Assembly (NCBI RefSeq): GCF_003025005.1
Contig: NZ_PVSS01000001.1
Location: 310,001 to 374,000, forward strand
Direction: 5' to 3'
DNA length: 64,000 nt
From: Brumimicrobium mesophilum
Lineage (GTDB): Bacteria; Bacteroidota; Bacteroidia; Flavobacteriales_D; Crocinitomicaceae
Shown piece after piece: positions 16,635 through 27,094 of the stretch; the stretch's first letter is position 1; every line of letters starts with the position of its first letter. Below the pieces are notes generated by a model, which had not been told where the DNA came from, ran no database searches, and saw only the letters and a list, made by a program, of their open reading frames with translations. The position numbers and the translations under genes are program-made.

Positions 16635-18950
16635 CTAATTAATTAACACTACTTTCCCCACTTGTCTACCTTTTACATCAGGATCATCAACACTTGTCCA
16701 GATCAAATAAACACCTGTTGCAGCACGTTGTCCATCTAGGGTGTTTCCTGACCAAGTGGCTGTTCCACCATTTGAAACTGTTTGGTAAACTAATTTTCCT
16801 GAAATGTCCGTAATTTTCACATCAGAATCATAGGCTATTCCTTGCATGGTAATTGGCCCAAAATAATTTGGATGAACAGGATTAGGAAAAACAGTCACAT
16901 TGTCATAATCTAAACTTCCTTGAGAAGCATCAGAACGGTAAGAAATCATTCCTTCTTCGGTAACAAAGAAAACTTCTCCATTTTCTTGATTAATACTGAT
17001 ATCCAAAATAAAATTACTTAACAAAGGACTATTCTCCGCAGTAAAGTTTCGCTCTACTTCCAATCCATCAGGTGAAAGCAAGAAAATTCCTGAACTCGCT
17101 GTGCCAATCCATTTTCTATTTGCACCATCTATTTGAATTGAAGTAATGTGTGTTGTTCCTAATACGATTTCAACATTTTCTCCAAATTGAATCAATAATT
17201 TCTGAAAATTATATTGACCTGGGTCAGCATCAAAAACGTTTGCAGCATTATATAAAACACGCATTCCTTCTGGAGTTCCTACCCATATATTTCCATCGAA
17301 ATCTTCTGCAATAGCCTCAACACTTGCAGAAGGTAAATCTCCATTATTTACGCCTGTTGTCAACAATTTAAATCGATCATCACTGGCATCATCAATATTA
17401 TCTCCTTCATCAAAGGCTAAAATTCCAGAGCCACCAATAGAGAGCCATTTTGTGCCGTTGTTGCCAATAATTAGTCGCTGAGTAACTTTTCCATTCACAC
17501 CGCTCCCCACATTAAATTCGTACCATATCCCATCTTTTGTGCGCACTTTTAGTGGTTTGGTGCCATTTGCATTTCCCACCCATAAATTACCTTGGTCATC
17601 ATATTCCATATCAGAAATATACCCCCAACCCGTTGATCCAGTTTCTTCAATTAAGCTATTGGTTATCGTAAAAGTATCGGTAACAACCCCTTCATTGGTA
17701 ATCACCATAGGAATTCCAGAATAACTTCCAAATGCTACTTCTTTTGTATCATTTGGATTGATAGCAGTAGAAATGAAATCCCACGAATCTGCACCTTGAA
17801 GAAAAGCTTGCTCGTCAATTGCAGTTGAAATCCAAACTTCATTCTCCATCGTTGCTCCACCTTTTCTACTAAAAGAAGGTGAAAGCCCCGTAAATCCACC
17901 ACTTGCAAGAGCTAATTTACCCTTGTTCCATTTTGATCTAAAAATTGAATTATATCTAGGTCCACCAAAAGTTATATTCTGCGAGTTAAAAGGATTAGCT
18001 GCTTTCACCAAACCTGAGCGATTGTCAGCTATAAAATATTCTCCATTAATTAAAATAGCATGCTGAGGAACAGGAAAGGAAACACCTTGATATTGAAATA
18101 GAACTTCTAATTCCGTTAAGTTAGTGTCATAATTCACTAAAGAACCTGTTAGAGAAACCAATAAATTATCCTCATAACCGTCTAATCCATTTATTTCTAC
18201 TTCATCCATAAATAAGGTTGGAACACCATTTTCCAATTGAAAAAGAGTATCTCCATTGTAAAAATCATGACCATAACTTAAATACAACTTGTCATTAAAA
18301 GTTTCTAATTCGGTATAACCTCCTGTCGCAATATAGTTATTCACATTTGGCATCAATTCCCATTGTCCTGGATCAGCTAAGAACGAATTATTTGAATTAC
18401 TCACATAAACCCCTTCATTAGTTAAAACATAAATACTGTCTTCTAAAAAAGCAATATCTATAAATGTTTTCACCGTATTTGAAGGATTATAAGTATCGCT
18501 AATCTCCCTTTTACCCAAATTTACAACAACAATTCCTACACCCGTAGCCAAATAAGCAGATCCATCCTTAATAACAATTCTATTGATTTTCTTTAATCCA
18601 TTCACAGTAGATTGAACAATCGCAGGCAAATTGTAAACAGAGTTATTCTTTATTAAATCTAGGTTTCCATTTTCATAACCAATCAATAAATTGGCAGATC
18701 CTTTATCGTAGGCTATAGCTGAAGGAGAAACATCAGACAAATAATTTGCTACTGTCCAAATCGTTTGTTCTCCATCTAAATCATATTCTAACAATCCATT
18801 TTCGAGAATTGCATAAACCACATCGTTTCCTTCTACGACATCTATTGCAGAATTAGGTGAAATATGCATTCTCCAATTGCCCATTCCTAATTGCGAATTT
18901 CCAATCAAGGCAACGCCCAGTGCTATTAATAGTGTTCCAATTTTTCTCAT
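16635..18950 (-). CDS. porZ: Type IX secretion system protein PorZ
   Basis: Protein of 771 residues: a signal peptide (about 1-19), two predicted beta-propeller regions, and a C-terminal T9SS sorting-type domain (about 690-771, FPNPVHPN, VKITDISGKLVYQT and ATGVYLIW). PorZ is a surface component of the T9SS attachment complex and binds the anionic lipopolysaccharide linker. Position next to recO supports the call over a generic propeller protein. No other T9SS core gene lies in the window. Confidence 0.88.
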   Translation of the reverse strand: MRKIGTLLIALGVALIGNSQLGMGNWRMHISPNSAIDVVEGNDVVYAILENGLLEYDLDGEQTIWTVANYLSDVSPSAIAYDKGSANLLIGYENGNLDLIKNNSVYNLPAIVQSTVNGLKKINRIVIKDGSAYLATGVGIVVVNLGKREISDTYNPSNTVKTFIDIAFLEDSIYVLTNEGVYVSNSNNSFLADPGQWELMPNVNNYIATGGYTELETFNDKLYLSYGHDFYNGDTLFQLENGVPTLFMDEVEINGLDGYEDNLLVSLTGSLVNYDTNLTELEVLFQYQGVSFPVPQHAILINGEYFIADNRSGLVKAANPFNSQNITFGGPRYNSIFRSKWNKGKLALASGGFTGLSPSFSRKGGATMENEVWISTAIDEQAFLQGADSWDFISTAINPNDTKEVAFGSYSGIPMVITNEGVVTDTFTITNSLIEETGSTGWGYISDMEYDDQGNLWVGNANGTKPLKVRTKDGIWYEFNVGSGVNGKVTQRLIIGNNGTKWLSIGGSGILAFDEGDNIDDASDDRFKLLTTGVNNGDLPSASVEAIAEDFDGNIWVGTPEGMRVLYNAANVFDADPGQYNFQKLLIQFGENVEIVLGTTHITSIQIDGANRKWIGTASSGIFLLSPDGLEVERNFTAENSPLLSNFILDISINQENGEVFFVTEEGMISYRSDASQGSLDYDNVTVFPNPVHPNYFGPITMQGIAYDSDVKITDISGKLVYQTVSNGGTATWSGNTLDGQRAATGVYLIWTSVDDPDVKGRQVGKVVLIN

Positions 18951-19300
18951 GCTGGATATTTAACGTTATAATTCAACGTTTATTTGAAATTTGGGTTTAA
19001 ATATAAGGAATCAATTGTTGTGAATTCAAAAATTTAATCATTCAAAAAGTCAAAGCCTAAAAAAATTGCGATTTTGTTAATTAATTGATGCGTATTGTAG
19101 GCGGTAATGCATAAACGTAAACGAAATTATGATGTATAAACGATTTCATCCTTTGATTTTGAGAAAGCGTCACTAAATTTACAAACCGTGTGATTCATAG
19201 ATTAACGCATCTTTGATTTTTCTGAATTCTTCTAAAACCTCCAAATATCAATCTATTCACAATGATAAAAGAAAGTGAAAAATATTCTATTAGTATTTAG
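18951..19300. other. Divergent intergenic region, nothing recognised
   Basis: About 350 AT-rich bases between the divergent porZ and helicase genes. It must hold the porZ promoter, but no full TAnnTTTG match was found on the minus strand. No RNA structure, repeat or small gene could be supported. Confidence 0.4.
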
Positions 19301-19308
19301 TAACTTTA
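19301..19308 (+). promoter_or_regulatory. Near-match -7 box TAACTTTA before helicase ATG
   Basis: TAACTTTA differs from TAnnTTTG only in the last base and ends 4 nt before the ATG. This implies a leaderless transcript, matching the spacing at five other genes in the window. Confidence 0.4.
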
Positions 19309-19312
19309 GACC

Positions 19313-20683
19313 ATGAAATTTACTGAGCTCGGATTAAACGAACAACTTTTAGAAGCAATTGGCTACATGGGTTTTGAAAACGCAACGCCAATTCAAGAAC
19401 AAGCTATTCCAGAAATAATAAAAGGTCGCGACATTATAGGCTGCGCACAAACTGGAACAGGAAAAACTGGAGCGTTCGTATTACCTATTTTACATAAGAT
19501 AGCTGAAAAACCTACCAATAAAATCAACACCTTAATTATTGTTCCTACACGTGAATTAGCAGTACAGATTGAACAACAAATTCAAGGATTATCCTACTTT
19601 ATTTCGGTGAGTTCAAAAGCTATTTATGGTGGTGGAGACGGAAAAGATTGGATAGAACAGAAAGAAGCTTTGGTGACCGGAACAAATATTATTGTTGCAA
19701 CTCCTGGAAAACTTTTATCTCACCTTAAAATGGGATATACTGATTTTTCTCAGTTAAAGCACTTAATTTTAGATGAAGCCGACCGAATGCTAGATATGGG
19801 GTTCATCGATGATTTATCTACAATATTTAAAAGTTTGCCTGCTAAACGCCAAAACTTAATGTTTAGCGCAACAATGGCGAATGAAATTAGAAAATTCGCA
19901 AGAACCTTACTAAAAGACCCTATAGAAATTAATCTTGCTTTATCTAAGCCAGCAGAAGGTGTAAAACAATCCGTTTATTTAGCATTTGATGAGCAGAAAA
20001 ACAGTCTTCTTAAAACAATTTTAGAAGCTAGAAAAGACTACAAAAGAATTATCATTTTTTCTTCAACCAAAGAAAAGGTTAGTACAATTGTCAAGTATTT
20101 AAGAAAAAACAAACTCCCTGCGAGTGGAATTTCTTCAAATTTAGAACAAGAAGCACGTGAAGAGGTTTTACGTGGATTTAAATCTGGAAGGATTTCTTTG
20201 CTTGTTGCGACAGATGTAATGAGTCGTGGAATCGACATCAAGGAAATCAATATGGTAATTAATTACGATGTGCCGAGAGATGCCGAAGACTACGTTCACC
20301 GCGTGGGAAGAACTGCGCGTGCAAACACAAAAGGCGAGGCTGTTTCTTTGATTAATCCTAAAGATATGCCGAAACTATCCAAAATCCAGGATTTAATTGG
20401 GTCTACCATTCCTGTTACACCTTTACCAGAAGAACTAGGTGAAGCGCCTGTTTGGAAAGAAAAATCGAAGTCTAAACCATTCAATAAAAATAAGAAAAAG
20501 AAGAAATGGACGAAGAAAAAACCAAGTGCTAAAACTGGTGATAATTCTAAAAAAGATCAACCAAAAGACAATCAACAGAAAAAAGAACATTCTAAAAAAG
20601 ATCAGCCGAAAAAAAACCAACCCAATAAGCCAAATCCACGTAAAGAAAATCAAACGAGCAAAAAGCCGAATAAAGACAAGTAA
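19313..20683 (+). CDS. DEAD-box RNA helicase, RhlE-like
   Basis: Protein of 456 residues with every helicase motif: Q motif (ATPIQEQ), Walker A AQTGTGKT (45-52), PTRELA (78-83), DEAD (154-157), SAT (185-187), ATDVMSRGIDI and HRVGRTAR. It unwinds RNA during ribosome assembly or RNA turnover, often at low temperature. The last 75 residues are a Lys-, Asn- and Pro-rich basic tail that probably binds RNA. A lipoprotein gene begins 1 bp after its stop. Confidence 0.93.
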   Translation: MKFTELGLNEQLLEAIGYMGFENATPIQEQAIPEIIKGRDIIGCAQTGTGKTGAFVLPILHKIAEKPTNKINTLIIVPTRELAVQIEQQIQGLSYFISVSSKAIYGGGDGKDWIEQKEALVTGTNIIVATPGKLLSHLKMGYTDFSQLKHLILDEADRMLDMGFIDDLSTIFKSLPAKRQNLMFSATMANEIRKFARTLLKDPIEINLALSKPAEGVKQSVYLAFDEQKNSLLKTILEARKDYKRIIIFSSTKEKVSTIVKYLRKNKLPASGISSNLEQEAREEVLRGFKSGRISLLVATDVMSRGIDIKEINMVINYDVPRDAEDYVHRVGRTARANTKGEAVSLINPKDMPKLSKIQDLIGSTIPVTPLPEELGEAPVWKEKSKSKPFNKNKKKKKWTKKKPSAKTGDNSKKDQPKDNQQKKEHSKKDQPKKNQPNKPNPRKENQTSKKPNKDK

Positions 20684-20684
20684 A

Positions 20685-21332
20685 ATGAAGAATATAGCTT
20701 TTTTAATTGGTGGAATATTTTTATTCTTTTCATGTGTAAACGAGGAATCCAAGAAGAATAATGAAGAAAACTCTGAAAACAAAGGGATTGAACAATCATC
20801 AACGGACAGTTTACCAGAAACGGAATGGAATGGTGAATACTTGAAAATTAAAGATGGAGATGAACCTAAAATCAAGAGAAAAAGTCAAGGTTCTGATTTC
20901 TACAGTATGGGAAGAGTTGAAATTAAAATAGAAAAGGATAGTGTTGATTTCAAACTTTTTGAACGCAAGAAAAATGTTTTAACATTCACCAATGAAAGTA
21001 TCACTGCATTTGTAAGAAGTGCTTTTGAAGAGGATGTTAAAGTCGTTTTCAGGAAAAAAGACATCGTTGTAAACCACAAAGGAAAGTATAAAGTTGATGC
21101 TTCAGGAAAAGCGAATAATTCTGTCTTAATGACCATTAAAGCTGGTGAAAAAAGTCAACAAAAGGAATTCACCATGGAAAGTGGAATTATAGAAATCATT
21201 CATTTTTCACCAAAACTTGGCTTGTTAGAATTAAAAATCGATGGAACTTTCAAAGATTCAAAAGGTGCTAGCAAAAAAGGTGGAGGAATGATAAAAATGA
21301 ATTTTGAAGAGGCTGTGATGACAGCTGTGTAA
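20685..21332 (+). CDS. Hypothetical lipoprotein
   Basis: Protein of 215 residues beginning MKNIAFLIGG, with a lipobox (FFSC, Cys17). A charged linker rich in Asn and Glu follows, then a beta-rich C-terminal domain. The frame stays open upstream to 20439, but that part overlaps the helicase tail and would bury the signal peptide, so the ATG at 20685 is chosen. Co-transcription with the helicase is likely from the 1-bp gap. No family recognised. Confidence 0.8.
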   Translation: MKNIAFLIGGIFLFFSCVNEESKKNNEENSENKGIEQSSTDSLPETEWNGEYLKIKDGDEPKIKRKSQGSDFYSMGRVEIKIEKDSVDFKLFERKKNVLTFTNESITAFVRSAFEEDVKVVFRKKDIVVNHKGKYKVDASGKANNSVLMTIKAGEKSQQKEFTMESGIIEIIHFSPKLGLLELKIDGTFKDSKGASKKGGGMIKMNFEEAVMTAV

Positions 21333-21560
21333 ATTCTAAAGCTGACTTTTGCTTCGCTTAGTCAACTTTAGAATTTACAGTTTTGAGTATTGAGTGTGAG
21401 TATCGAGGCGAGATCAATTGAGGATTTTGGGTTTTTCTTTTTAAAACTCAGCGAACTTCGCGCCTACATTGCACTCTTTGCGGTTAAATTTAGACACTGC
21501 CAGTAATAAAATATTCAAATCAAACAATTCGTAATTCGTAATTTCCCTATTAATAATTAT

Positions 21561-23525
21561 CTAAGCTATCTCCAAAGCCTCCGTATCCTCTTCCCAAGAA
21601 GACATTACCTCATCCAATTCAGTTTTCAAGGCGTCATATTTTTTCAATGTTTTCGCCGAATTCTCTTCATCAGAATAATCTAAATCGGCAATTACTTTAT
21701 CCATTTCCTTGATTTCAGCTTCTAGTTTTTCTATGCGTTGCTCTGCTTTTCGAACGGCATTTTTTAAACGACTAATTTCTTTCTTTTGTGCTTTCTCTTC
21801 TTCGTAAGAAAGTGCTGGTTTTGCTGCTGCTTTTTCTTCTTCAGCTTTTAATTTTGCAGCAGCTTCTTCTTTGGCTTTCGTTTTATTGCTTTTACCTTGT
21901 TGTTGCGCTTGTTCAAATGCTTCAGATTTCTTAGCCAAATACTCTTGAACTGTATAATGGTGAATTTTCAAACTTTTGTTTTCAATATCCCAAATTCTAT
22001 TCGTTAATCCTTCCAAGAATTCACGATCGTGAGAAACAATGATAAATGTTCCTTCGTATTGTTTTAAAGCTTGTTTAAGAACGGCTTTACTCTGAATATC
22101 TAAGTGATTGGTTGGCTCATCGAGAATTAAAACATTTGATGGACTCAACAACAATTGACACAAAGCCAATCTCGTTCTTTCACCTCCGGAAAGTACACCA
22201 ACTTTCTTGTCTACATCTTCACCTCCAAATAAGAACGCTCCTAAAATAGAACGCAATTGTTTTCTAATTTCTCCTTTAGCTACTAAATCAACTGTTTCGT
22301 AAACTGTTTTTGTAGGATCTAACTTTTCAGCCTGATCTTGCGCAAAGTACGTTACTTCAACATTGTGTCCGTAGGTTACTGTCCCGTCACCATCCTCGGT
22401 TTTCATTATTCGCTTCAACAAAGTTGACTTACCAACACCATTCGGACCAAGTAAGGCGATTTTTTCTCCCCTACCAACAGTTAAATTAATTTCCTTGAAT
22501 AGATTTAAATCACCATAAGATTTTCCCAGGTGCTCCATATCGAGAACAGCTTTTCCTGGCTGAACACTTAATGGAAAGTTAATTCTCATGGATGAAATTT
22601 CATCCGTTTCCACTTCAATAATCTCTGTTCTGTCCAGTTTTTTCATCAAAGATTGAGCAAAAGAAGCTTTACTGGCTTTTGCTCGGAATTTATCGATCAG
22701 TTCCTCCGTTCTTTTGATTTCTTTTTCTTGTTGCTTTTGTGCGTTAATCAAGATTTCAATTTCCTCCGCTCTTCTTTCTTTATAAATAGAATAAGGATAA
22801 GGGAAATTCAATATTTTACCTTTTGTAATCTCTAATGTTTTCTTCGTTACGTTATCTAAGAAATATCTATCGTGAGAAATAGTAATCAAAGCACCTTCGA
22901 AGCGTTTTAAATATGTTTCTAACCAACCAATAGAAATAATATCCAAGTGGTTTGTTGGCTCATCGAGTAACAGAACCGAAGGATTGTTGATTAGAATTCG
23001 TGCCAACTCAGCACGCATTTTCCAACCTCCAGAAAATTGATTCAAAGGTTTAGTGAAAACACTTTCTTGAAAACCAAGTCCAAGAAGAGTAGAATTAATT
23101 TTTTCCTCCCATTGATATCCTTCAAACAAATTAAATTGCTCGTTGGCAAAATTCAAATCATCCAACAATTGAAGGAAAGAATCTGTTTCGTAATCTGTTC
23201 TTGTAGTTAATTGGTGATTAATATCGTCGATTTGAGTTCTAATTCTATTCAAATCTTCATTTGAAAAATCTAAGTAATCAAACACACTTTGGTTAGTATC
23301 AATAACGATATCTTGCGTTAAATAACCAATTGTAGCATCTTTGATTTTGTGAATTCTACCATCTGTTGGTAATTCTCTCCCTGAAAGTAAACGCAGTAAA
23401 GTAGATTTACCTGCCCCGTTTTTCCCAACAAGTCCAATTTTGTCACCTGCATTAATTTGCAAACTAACTTCTTTAAATAAATACCCTTGTGGTAAGTGAA
23501 AGCTTAAATTATCGATATTAATCAT
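21561..23525 (-). CDS. ABC-F family ATPase
   Basis: Protein of 654 residues with two ABC ATPase domains in one chain and no membrane segments. Walker A motifs are GKNGAGKS (34-41) and GPNGVGKS, signature motifs are FSGGWKMR and LSGGERTR, and the Walker B regions read LLLDEPTNHLD and LILDEPTNHLD. The linker between the domains is charged and helical, as in ABC-F translation factors. The C-terminus (about 540-640) is a Lys/Glu/Ala-rich coiled coil like that of Uup. ABC-F proteins act at the ribosome, so a role in translation and not transport is expected. Confidence 0.92.
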   Translation of the reverse strand: MINIDNLSFHLPQGYLFKEVSLQINAGDKIGLVGKNGAGKSTLLRLLSGRELPTDGRIHKIKDATIGYLTQDIVIDTNQSVFDYLDFSNEDLNRIRTQIDDINHQLTTRTDYETDSFLQLLDDLNFANEQFNLFEGYQWEEKINSTLLGLGFQESVFTKPLNQFSGGWKMRAELARILINNPSVLLLDEPTNHLDIISIGWLETYLKRFEGALITISHDRYFLDNVTKKTLEITKGKILNFPYPYSIYKERRAEEIEILINAQKQQEKEIKRTEELIDKFRAKASKASFAQSLMKKLDRTEIIEVETDEISSMRINFPLSVQPGKAVLDMEHLGKSYGDLNLFKEINLTVGRGEKIALLGPNGVGKSTLLKRIMKTEDGDGTVTYGHNVEVTYFAQDQAEKLDPTKTVYETVDLVAKGEIRKQLRSILGAFLFGGEDVDKKVGVLSGGERTRLALCQLLLSPSNVLILDEPTNHLDIQSKAVLKQALKQYEGTFIIVSHDREFLEGLTNRIWDIENKSLKIHHYTVQEYLAKKSEAFEQAQQQGKSNKTKAKEEAAAKLKAEEEKAAAKPALSYEEEKAQKKEISRLKNAVRKAEQRIEKLEAEIKEMDKVIADLDYSDEENSAKTLKKYDALKTELDEVMSSWEEDTEALEIA

Positions 23526-23529
23526 GCCG

Positions 23530-23537
23530 CAAAGGTA
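23530..23537 (-). promoter_or_regulatory. -7 box TACCTTTG next to ABC-F ATG
   Basis: A full TAnnTTTG match on the minus strand that ends 4 nt before the ATG at 23525, predicting a leaderless mRNA. It supports the chosen start codon. Confidence 0.5.
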
Positions 23538-23651
23538 GTAAAAAGATGTTGGATAGTGTTTTGAAAACAGCCGATTCGATGGTTAATAATTTAAAGTAAA
23601 TTATTTTAATCATTCAATCGCAGATTTGTTGAGATAAACTTAATGATAACC

Positions 23652-23688
23652 AAAAAAAACCGCCTAAACTTGTGAGTTCAGACGGCAA
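23652..23688 (-). terminator. Rho-independent terminator of M1 aminopeptidase gene
   Basis: On the minus strand GCCGTCTGAACT pairs with AGTTTAGGCGG, with two mismatches, around CACA. It is followed by eight T. It lies about 40 bp beyond the aminopeptidase stop. Confidence 0.8.
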
Positions 23689-23725
23689 TTTTAAAAATGA
23701 AAATTTGAAATATAAATTACATTCT

Positions 23726-26398
23726 TTATTTGGCCACTTTATTAATCAATGTAATTAATTTCTTTTGATAAATTCTTTCTTGAGTTAACTTCCCTTGAAC
23801 AACAGTTGCTTCACCAGCACTCCCTGTTTTCTCTAAATCTTGCAATTCTTTTTCAAGCTCAACAACTTCATTCTGCGCCACCTGTGCTAGATTATTCAAA
23901 ACTATTGGTAAAACAGCGTTGACATAAGCCCCTCCATCATCAGATAATCTTTCTAAAACATGGAAATATTTTAACCTTGTCTTCACATTCTGATCTTTAT
24001 AAAAAGAAGCAAAATTCATGATTCCTCCAATCATATCATAGCCAGAAATATCACCACTAGTAATTGCTTCAGACATAAAATCTAAGTTTGAATCAGTTCC
24101 ATAGTTTCTATAAATCCCAATTAATTGCGCTTTTAATGCTGAAGAACGCTCTTTTTCTAATTTTTTTGACATTGACATCACATTATCGATATCATTTTCT
24201 GTTCCTTTTGTCAATCCATTTAAAGCTTTTGAAATCACTAAATATGAACTATCAGATTCAATTGCCTTCGTCAAAATGGAACGCGTTTTACCTTCGAATT
24301 CAGCTTTGAAAAAGTCACTTGACAATGCACTCAACGCCGAGCTTCTCACTTTGGAACTTTCATCTGTTTCTGCTATAATTTTCAATTGCTCAAAAATTGC
24401 GGATTGATTTTCCTCTCCAAATTTATCAAGTTTAGAAATTGCCAATTGGCGAATGTACCAAAAATCATCATCCAAGGCATCCATAATCATTTGCTTCGCT
24501 TCGGGAGAATCAGAACGAGAACCAAACGTAACCGCTTTTTCTCTGTCTTTGTAACGTGGTGCATTATAGAATTGGTGAACATACCATTCACGTGGCTTGT
24601 CGTGATTCAAAACACCTAATATTGTTCTTTCTTCATCCACAACAATATTTTCAATATCTCCTTTGAAATCGAAAGTAAATGAATTGATGTTTTTATCTAC
24701 GACTATCTCATGGCTTGTTTTCCCTCCGTTTGCATATACTCCAATTTTCATAGGTAACTTATATAAGGGCGCTAATTCTAAATCTTGAACTTGGTCTATT
24801 CTAACCGTTACTTCTCCATCCTTAACTTCTTGTGAAATATCCAATTTTGGGTGGTAAGATGACAAGAACCATTGGTTAAAAAACCAGTTTAAATCTTCTC
24901 CAGCAACTTCTTCAAAAGCCAAACGCAAGTGATGCACTTCAACAGGTTGAAAAGCATTGTCGTTAAGGTATGTTTTTAATCCGTTGAAAAACGCATCATC
25001 ACCTAAATAGTAGCGCAACATGTGTAAAATTCGTCCACCTTTATTGTAAGAATGTGCGTCAAACATATCCTCTTTTTGATCATAATCAAACCAAATCATG
25101 TCGTGATAACCCAATTGCTTTGAAGATTGGTAATAACCATCAGCTTCTTTTTCTGCGTTGTATTCAGCCTCGTCTCTTCCATGAAATTTTTCATCCCACA
25201 AATATTGAGAGTAATTAGCAAAGGATTCATTCATTGGAAGATTAGCCCAACTTTCGCAAGTTACTAAGTTTCCAAACCAATGATGAAATAACTCGTGGGC
25301 AATAATTGCATGGTTATCAGAATCGATTAATTCTCGCTTTGTTTGGTAAACGAAATCTCCAAAAACAACTCCTCCAGTATTTTCCATCGCACCCGAAACA
25401 AATTCTCGCACAACGACTTGATGATATTTGTCCCATTTATAGTCAACACCCAACAATTCAGAAAAATACTCAATCATCGCTGGTGTTTCTCCAAAAATTG
25501 CTTGTGCATGCTCTTCCCATTCTGGCTCCACGTAATAATGAAGAGGAATTATGGTTCCATCAGGTTTTGTGTATGTATCTTTTACAATCGCAAACTCACC
25601 AACTGCCATCATGAATAAATAAGGAACATGTGGCAAATCTTGTTTCCAATAATCTGTTCTTGTTCCATCTTTGTTCTTTTGGGAAGACATGAATTTACCG
25701 TTAGATAAAGTTTTGTATTTATCTTCTACTGTTATATAAATTTCCTGTGTTGTATTTTGATTTGGTCGGTCAATTGTAGGAAACCAAACTGAACTTGCTT
25801 CCGTTTCTCCTTGCGTCCAAATATGTGTCATTTGGTTTTTATTTTCTCCTTTTGGATTAATAAAGTATAAACCTTTATCGCTACTAATTGCGCTTGAACC
25901 TCCCTCTACCTTTTCCTCAGGCTTAGCGATATAATCAATCACTACGGTGTATTCCTCACTTCTAGAATATTCCTTATCTAGTTTTATTCTCAAGAATTTT
26001 GCATCGTTGTATTTATAGTTAAGGTCTTTTCCGTTCAATTTTACAGAATGAATTTCCATGGCTTTTGCATCAAGGATCAGACTATCTGTTGAATAGAAAT
26101 GTGGAGAACAAGTTAGCGTTGCCTTTCCATTCATTTGAGATTTATCCCACATAAAATCAACTTCTAATTTTGTATGCTTCAGCCCCGTCAAAATAGTTGC
26201 TGATGGATTATAATGTGGTCTTTCAATGACTTCTTCTGATGAATTTACTGAAATCGGAGCGTTTTCCTTGATTCCACCTTCATTTACTGAAACACTTCCA
26301 GATTCATCTGTGACAGTTTTTTGAGAAGAATTCCCTTTACTTGTTCCGCAAGAACACAATAAACCGATTGAGACAATAACTGTAAATATTCTTTTCAT
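23726..26398 (-). CDS. M1 family aminopeptidase lipoprotein
   Basis: Protein of 890 residues with a lipoprotein signal peptide (lipobox LCSC, Cys17). The M1 metallopeptidase domain has the exopeptidase motif GAMEN (336-340), zinc ligands His368 and His372 in HELFHH, and Glu391 in MNESFANY, spaced HExxH-x18-E. The C-terminal third is helical with HEAT-like repeats. It should trim peptides at the cell envelope. It is an APN-like peptidase relocated by a lipid anchor, a pattern common in Bacteroidota. Confidence 0.93.
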   Translation of the reverse strand: MKRIFTVIVSIGLLCSCGTSKGNSSQKTVTDESGSVSVNEGGIKENAPISVNSSEEVIERPHYNPSATILTGLKHTKLEVDFMWDKSQMNGKATLTCSPHFYSTDSLILDAKAMEIHSVKLNGKDLNYKYNDAKFLRIKLDKEYSRSEEYTVVIDYIAKPEEKVEGGSSAISSDKGLYFINPKGENKNQMTHIWTQGETEASSVWFPTIDRPNQNTTQEIYITVEDKYKTLSNGKFMSSQKNKDGTRTDYWKQDLPHVPYLFMMAVGEFAIVKDTYTKPDGTIIPLHYYVEPEWEEHAQAIFGETPAMIEYFSELLGVDYKWDKYHQVVVREFVSGAMENTGGVVFGDFVYQTKRELIDSDNHAIIAHELFHHWFGNLVTCESWANLPMNESFANYSQYLWDEKFHGRDEAEYNAEKEADGYYQSSKQLGYHDMIWFDYDQKEDMFDAHSYNKGGRILHMLRYYLGDDAFFNGLKTYLNDNAFQPVEVHHLRLAFEEVAGEDLNWFFNQWFLSSYHPKLDISQEVKDGEVTVRIDQVQDLELAPLYKLPMKIGVYANGGKTSHEIVVDKNINSFTFDFKGDIENIVVDEERTILGVLNHDKPREWYVHQFYNAPRYKDREKAVTFGSRSDSPEAKQMIMDALDDDFWYIRQLAISKLDKFGEENQSAIFEQLKIIAETDESSKVRSSALSALSSDFFKAEFEGKTRSILTKAIESDSSYLVISKALNGLTKGTENDIDNVMSMSKKLEKERSSALKAQLIGIYRNYGTDSNLDFMSEAITSGDISGYDMIGGIMNFASFYKDQNVKTRLKYFHVLERLSDDGGAYVNAVLPIVLNNLAQVAQNEVVELEKELQDLEKTGSAGEATVVQGKLTQERIYQKKLITLINKVAK

Positions 26399-26545
26399 AA
26401 AATTAATTATTATTTAATGCACAAACATCGCAATTTTAATCGAATTCCAATTAAAAAGTGGGAGGTATGGCTGCTTTTTAAGATAAACATGGAAATTTAT
26501 TCCACAGAAGGAAAGATTAAAACGCCCCATTTCAACTAGAAAAAT

Positions 26546-26553
26546 TATATTTG
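26546..26553 (+). promoter_or_regulatory. -7 box TATATTTG upstream of biotin carrier gene
   Basis: Full TAnnTTTG match with a predicted leader of about 22 nt to the ATG at 26580. Confidence 0.5.
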
Positions 26554-26579
26554 TAGAGATTGACAAAAAAAATCAGAAA

Positions 26580-27050
26580 ATGGCAGAAGCGAAATACATT
26601 GTTGACGGAAATAAAGTAGAAGGTGAAAAAGGGTTTAGTTCAGTTGAGTGGATTGACGATACTTATTTCACTATATATTTTATGGGAAAAAAATTCCATG
26701 GAGAAATCGTTGAAGCAGCAACTGAAGATCAAAAAATGACAATTAAAGTCAATCAACGAACTTTCGAAGTCAAAAAAGAGCGTCCAATTGATGAATTGAT
26801 TCACAAAATGGGACTAGACAAGAAGAAAGTGAGAAAACTTCACCAATTGAAATCGCCTATGCCAGGTCGTATACTAAAATTCTCTGTTGAAATTGGTGAT
26901 GAAGTAACAACAGGAACTCCGCTTCTTACTTTGGAAGCCATGAAAATGGAAAACGTGATCAAAGCAGAAGGAGAAGGAAAAGTGAAAGCTATAGTTAAAG
27001 ATAAAGAGACTGTTGTTGAAAAAGGTGAATTGATTATTGAATTTGAGTAG
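26580..27050 (+). CDS. Biotin carboxyl carrier domain protein
   Basis: Protein of 156 residues. Residues 88-156 form a biotinyl domain with the biotinylation site EAMKMEN (Lys122), preceded by the SPMPG turn. The N-terminal half is a charged domain typical of the carrier subunit of acyl-CoA (propionyl- or methylcrotonyl-type) carboxylases in Bacteroidota, not of AccB. Carboxylase and transferase subunits are not in the window. Probably monocistronic. Confidence 0.9.
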   Translation: MAEAKYIVDGNKVEGEKGFSSVEWIDDTYFTIYFMGKKFHGEIVEAATEDQKMTIKVNQRTFEVKKERPIDELIHKMGLDKKKVRKLHQLKSPMPGRILKFSVEIGDEVTTGTPLLTLEAMKMENVIKAEGEGKVKAIVKDKETVVEKGELIIEFE

Positions 27051-27065
27051 TCGGGTGATGGAACG

Positions 27066-27094
27066 CGGGCCTTCGACAAGCTCAGTCACCGCAG
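27066..27094. repeat. Short dispersed-repeat word CTTCGACAAGCTCAG
   Basis: A GC-richer island within AT-rich intergenic DNA, containing CCTTCGACAAGCTCAGTCACC. This word recurs in intergenic DNA of many bacteria as a short palindromic-type repeat. Only one copy was noticed here. Confidence 0.4.

Noticed and set aside
20439-20684. Upstream extension of the lipoprotein frame into the helicase gene
   Set aside because: It is an out-of-frame reading of the Lys-rich helicase tail and would place a signal peptide in mid-protein.
20435-20875. Phe-rich minus-strand frame opposite the helicase tail
   Set aside because: It arises from the AAA/AAG-rich coding strand read in reverse; no independent support.
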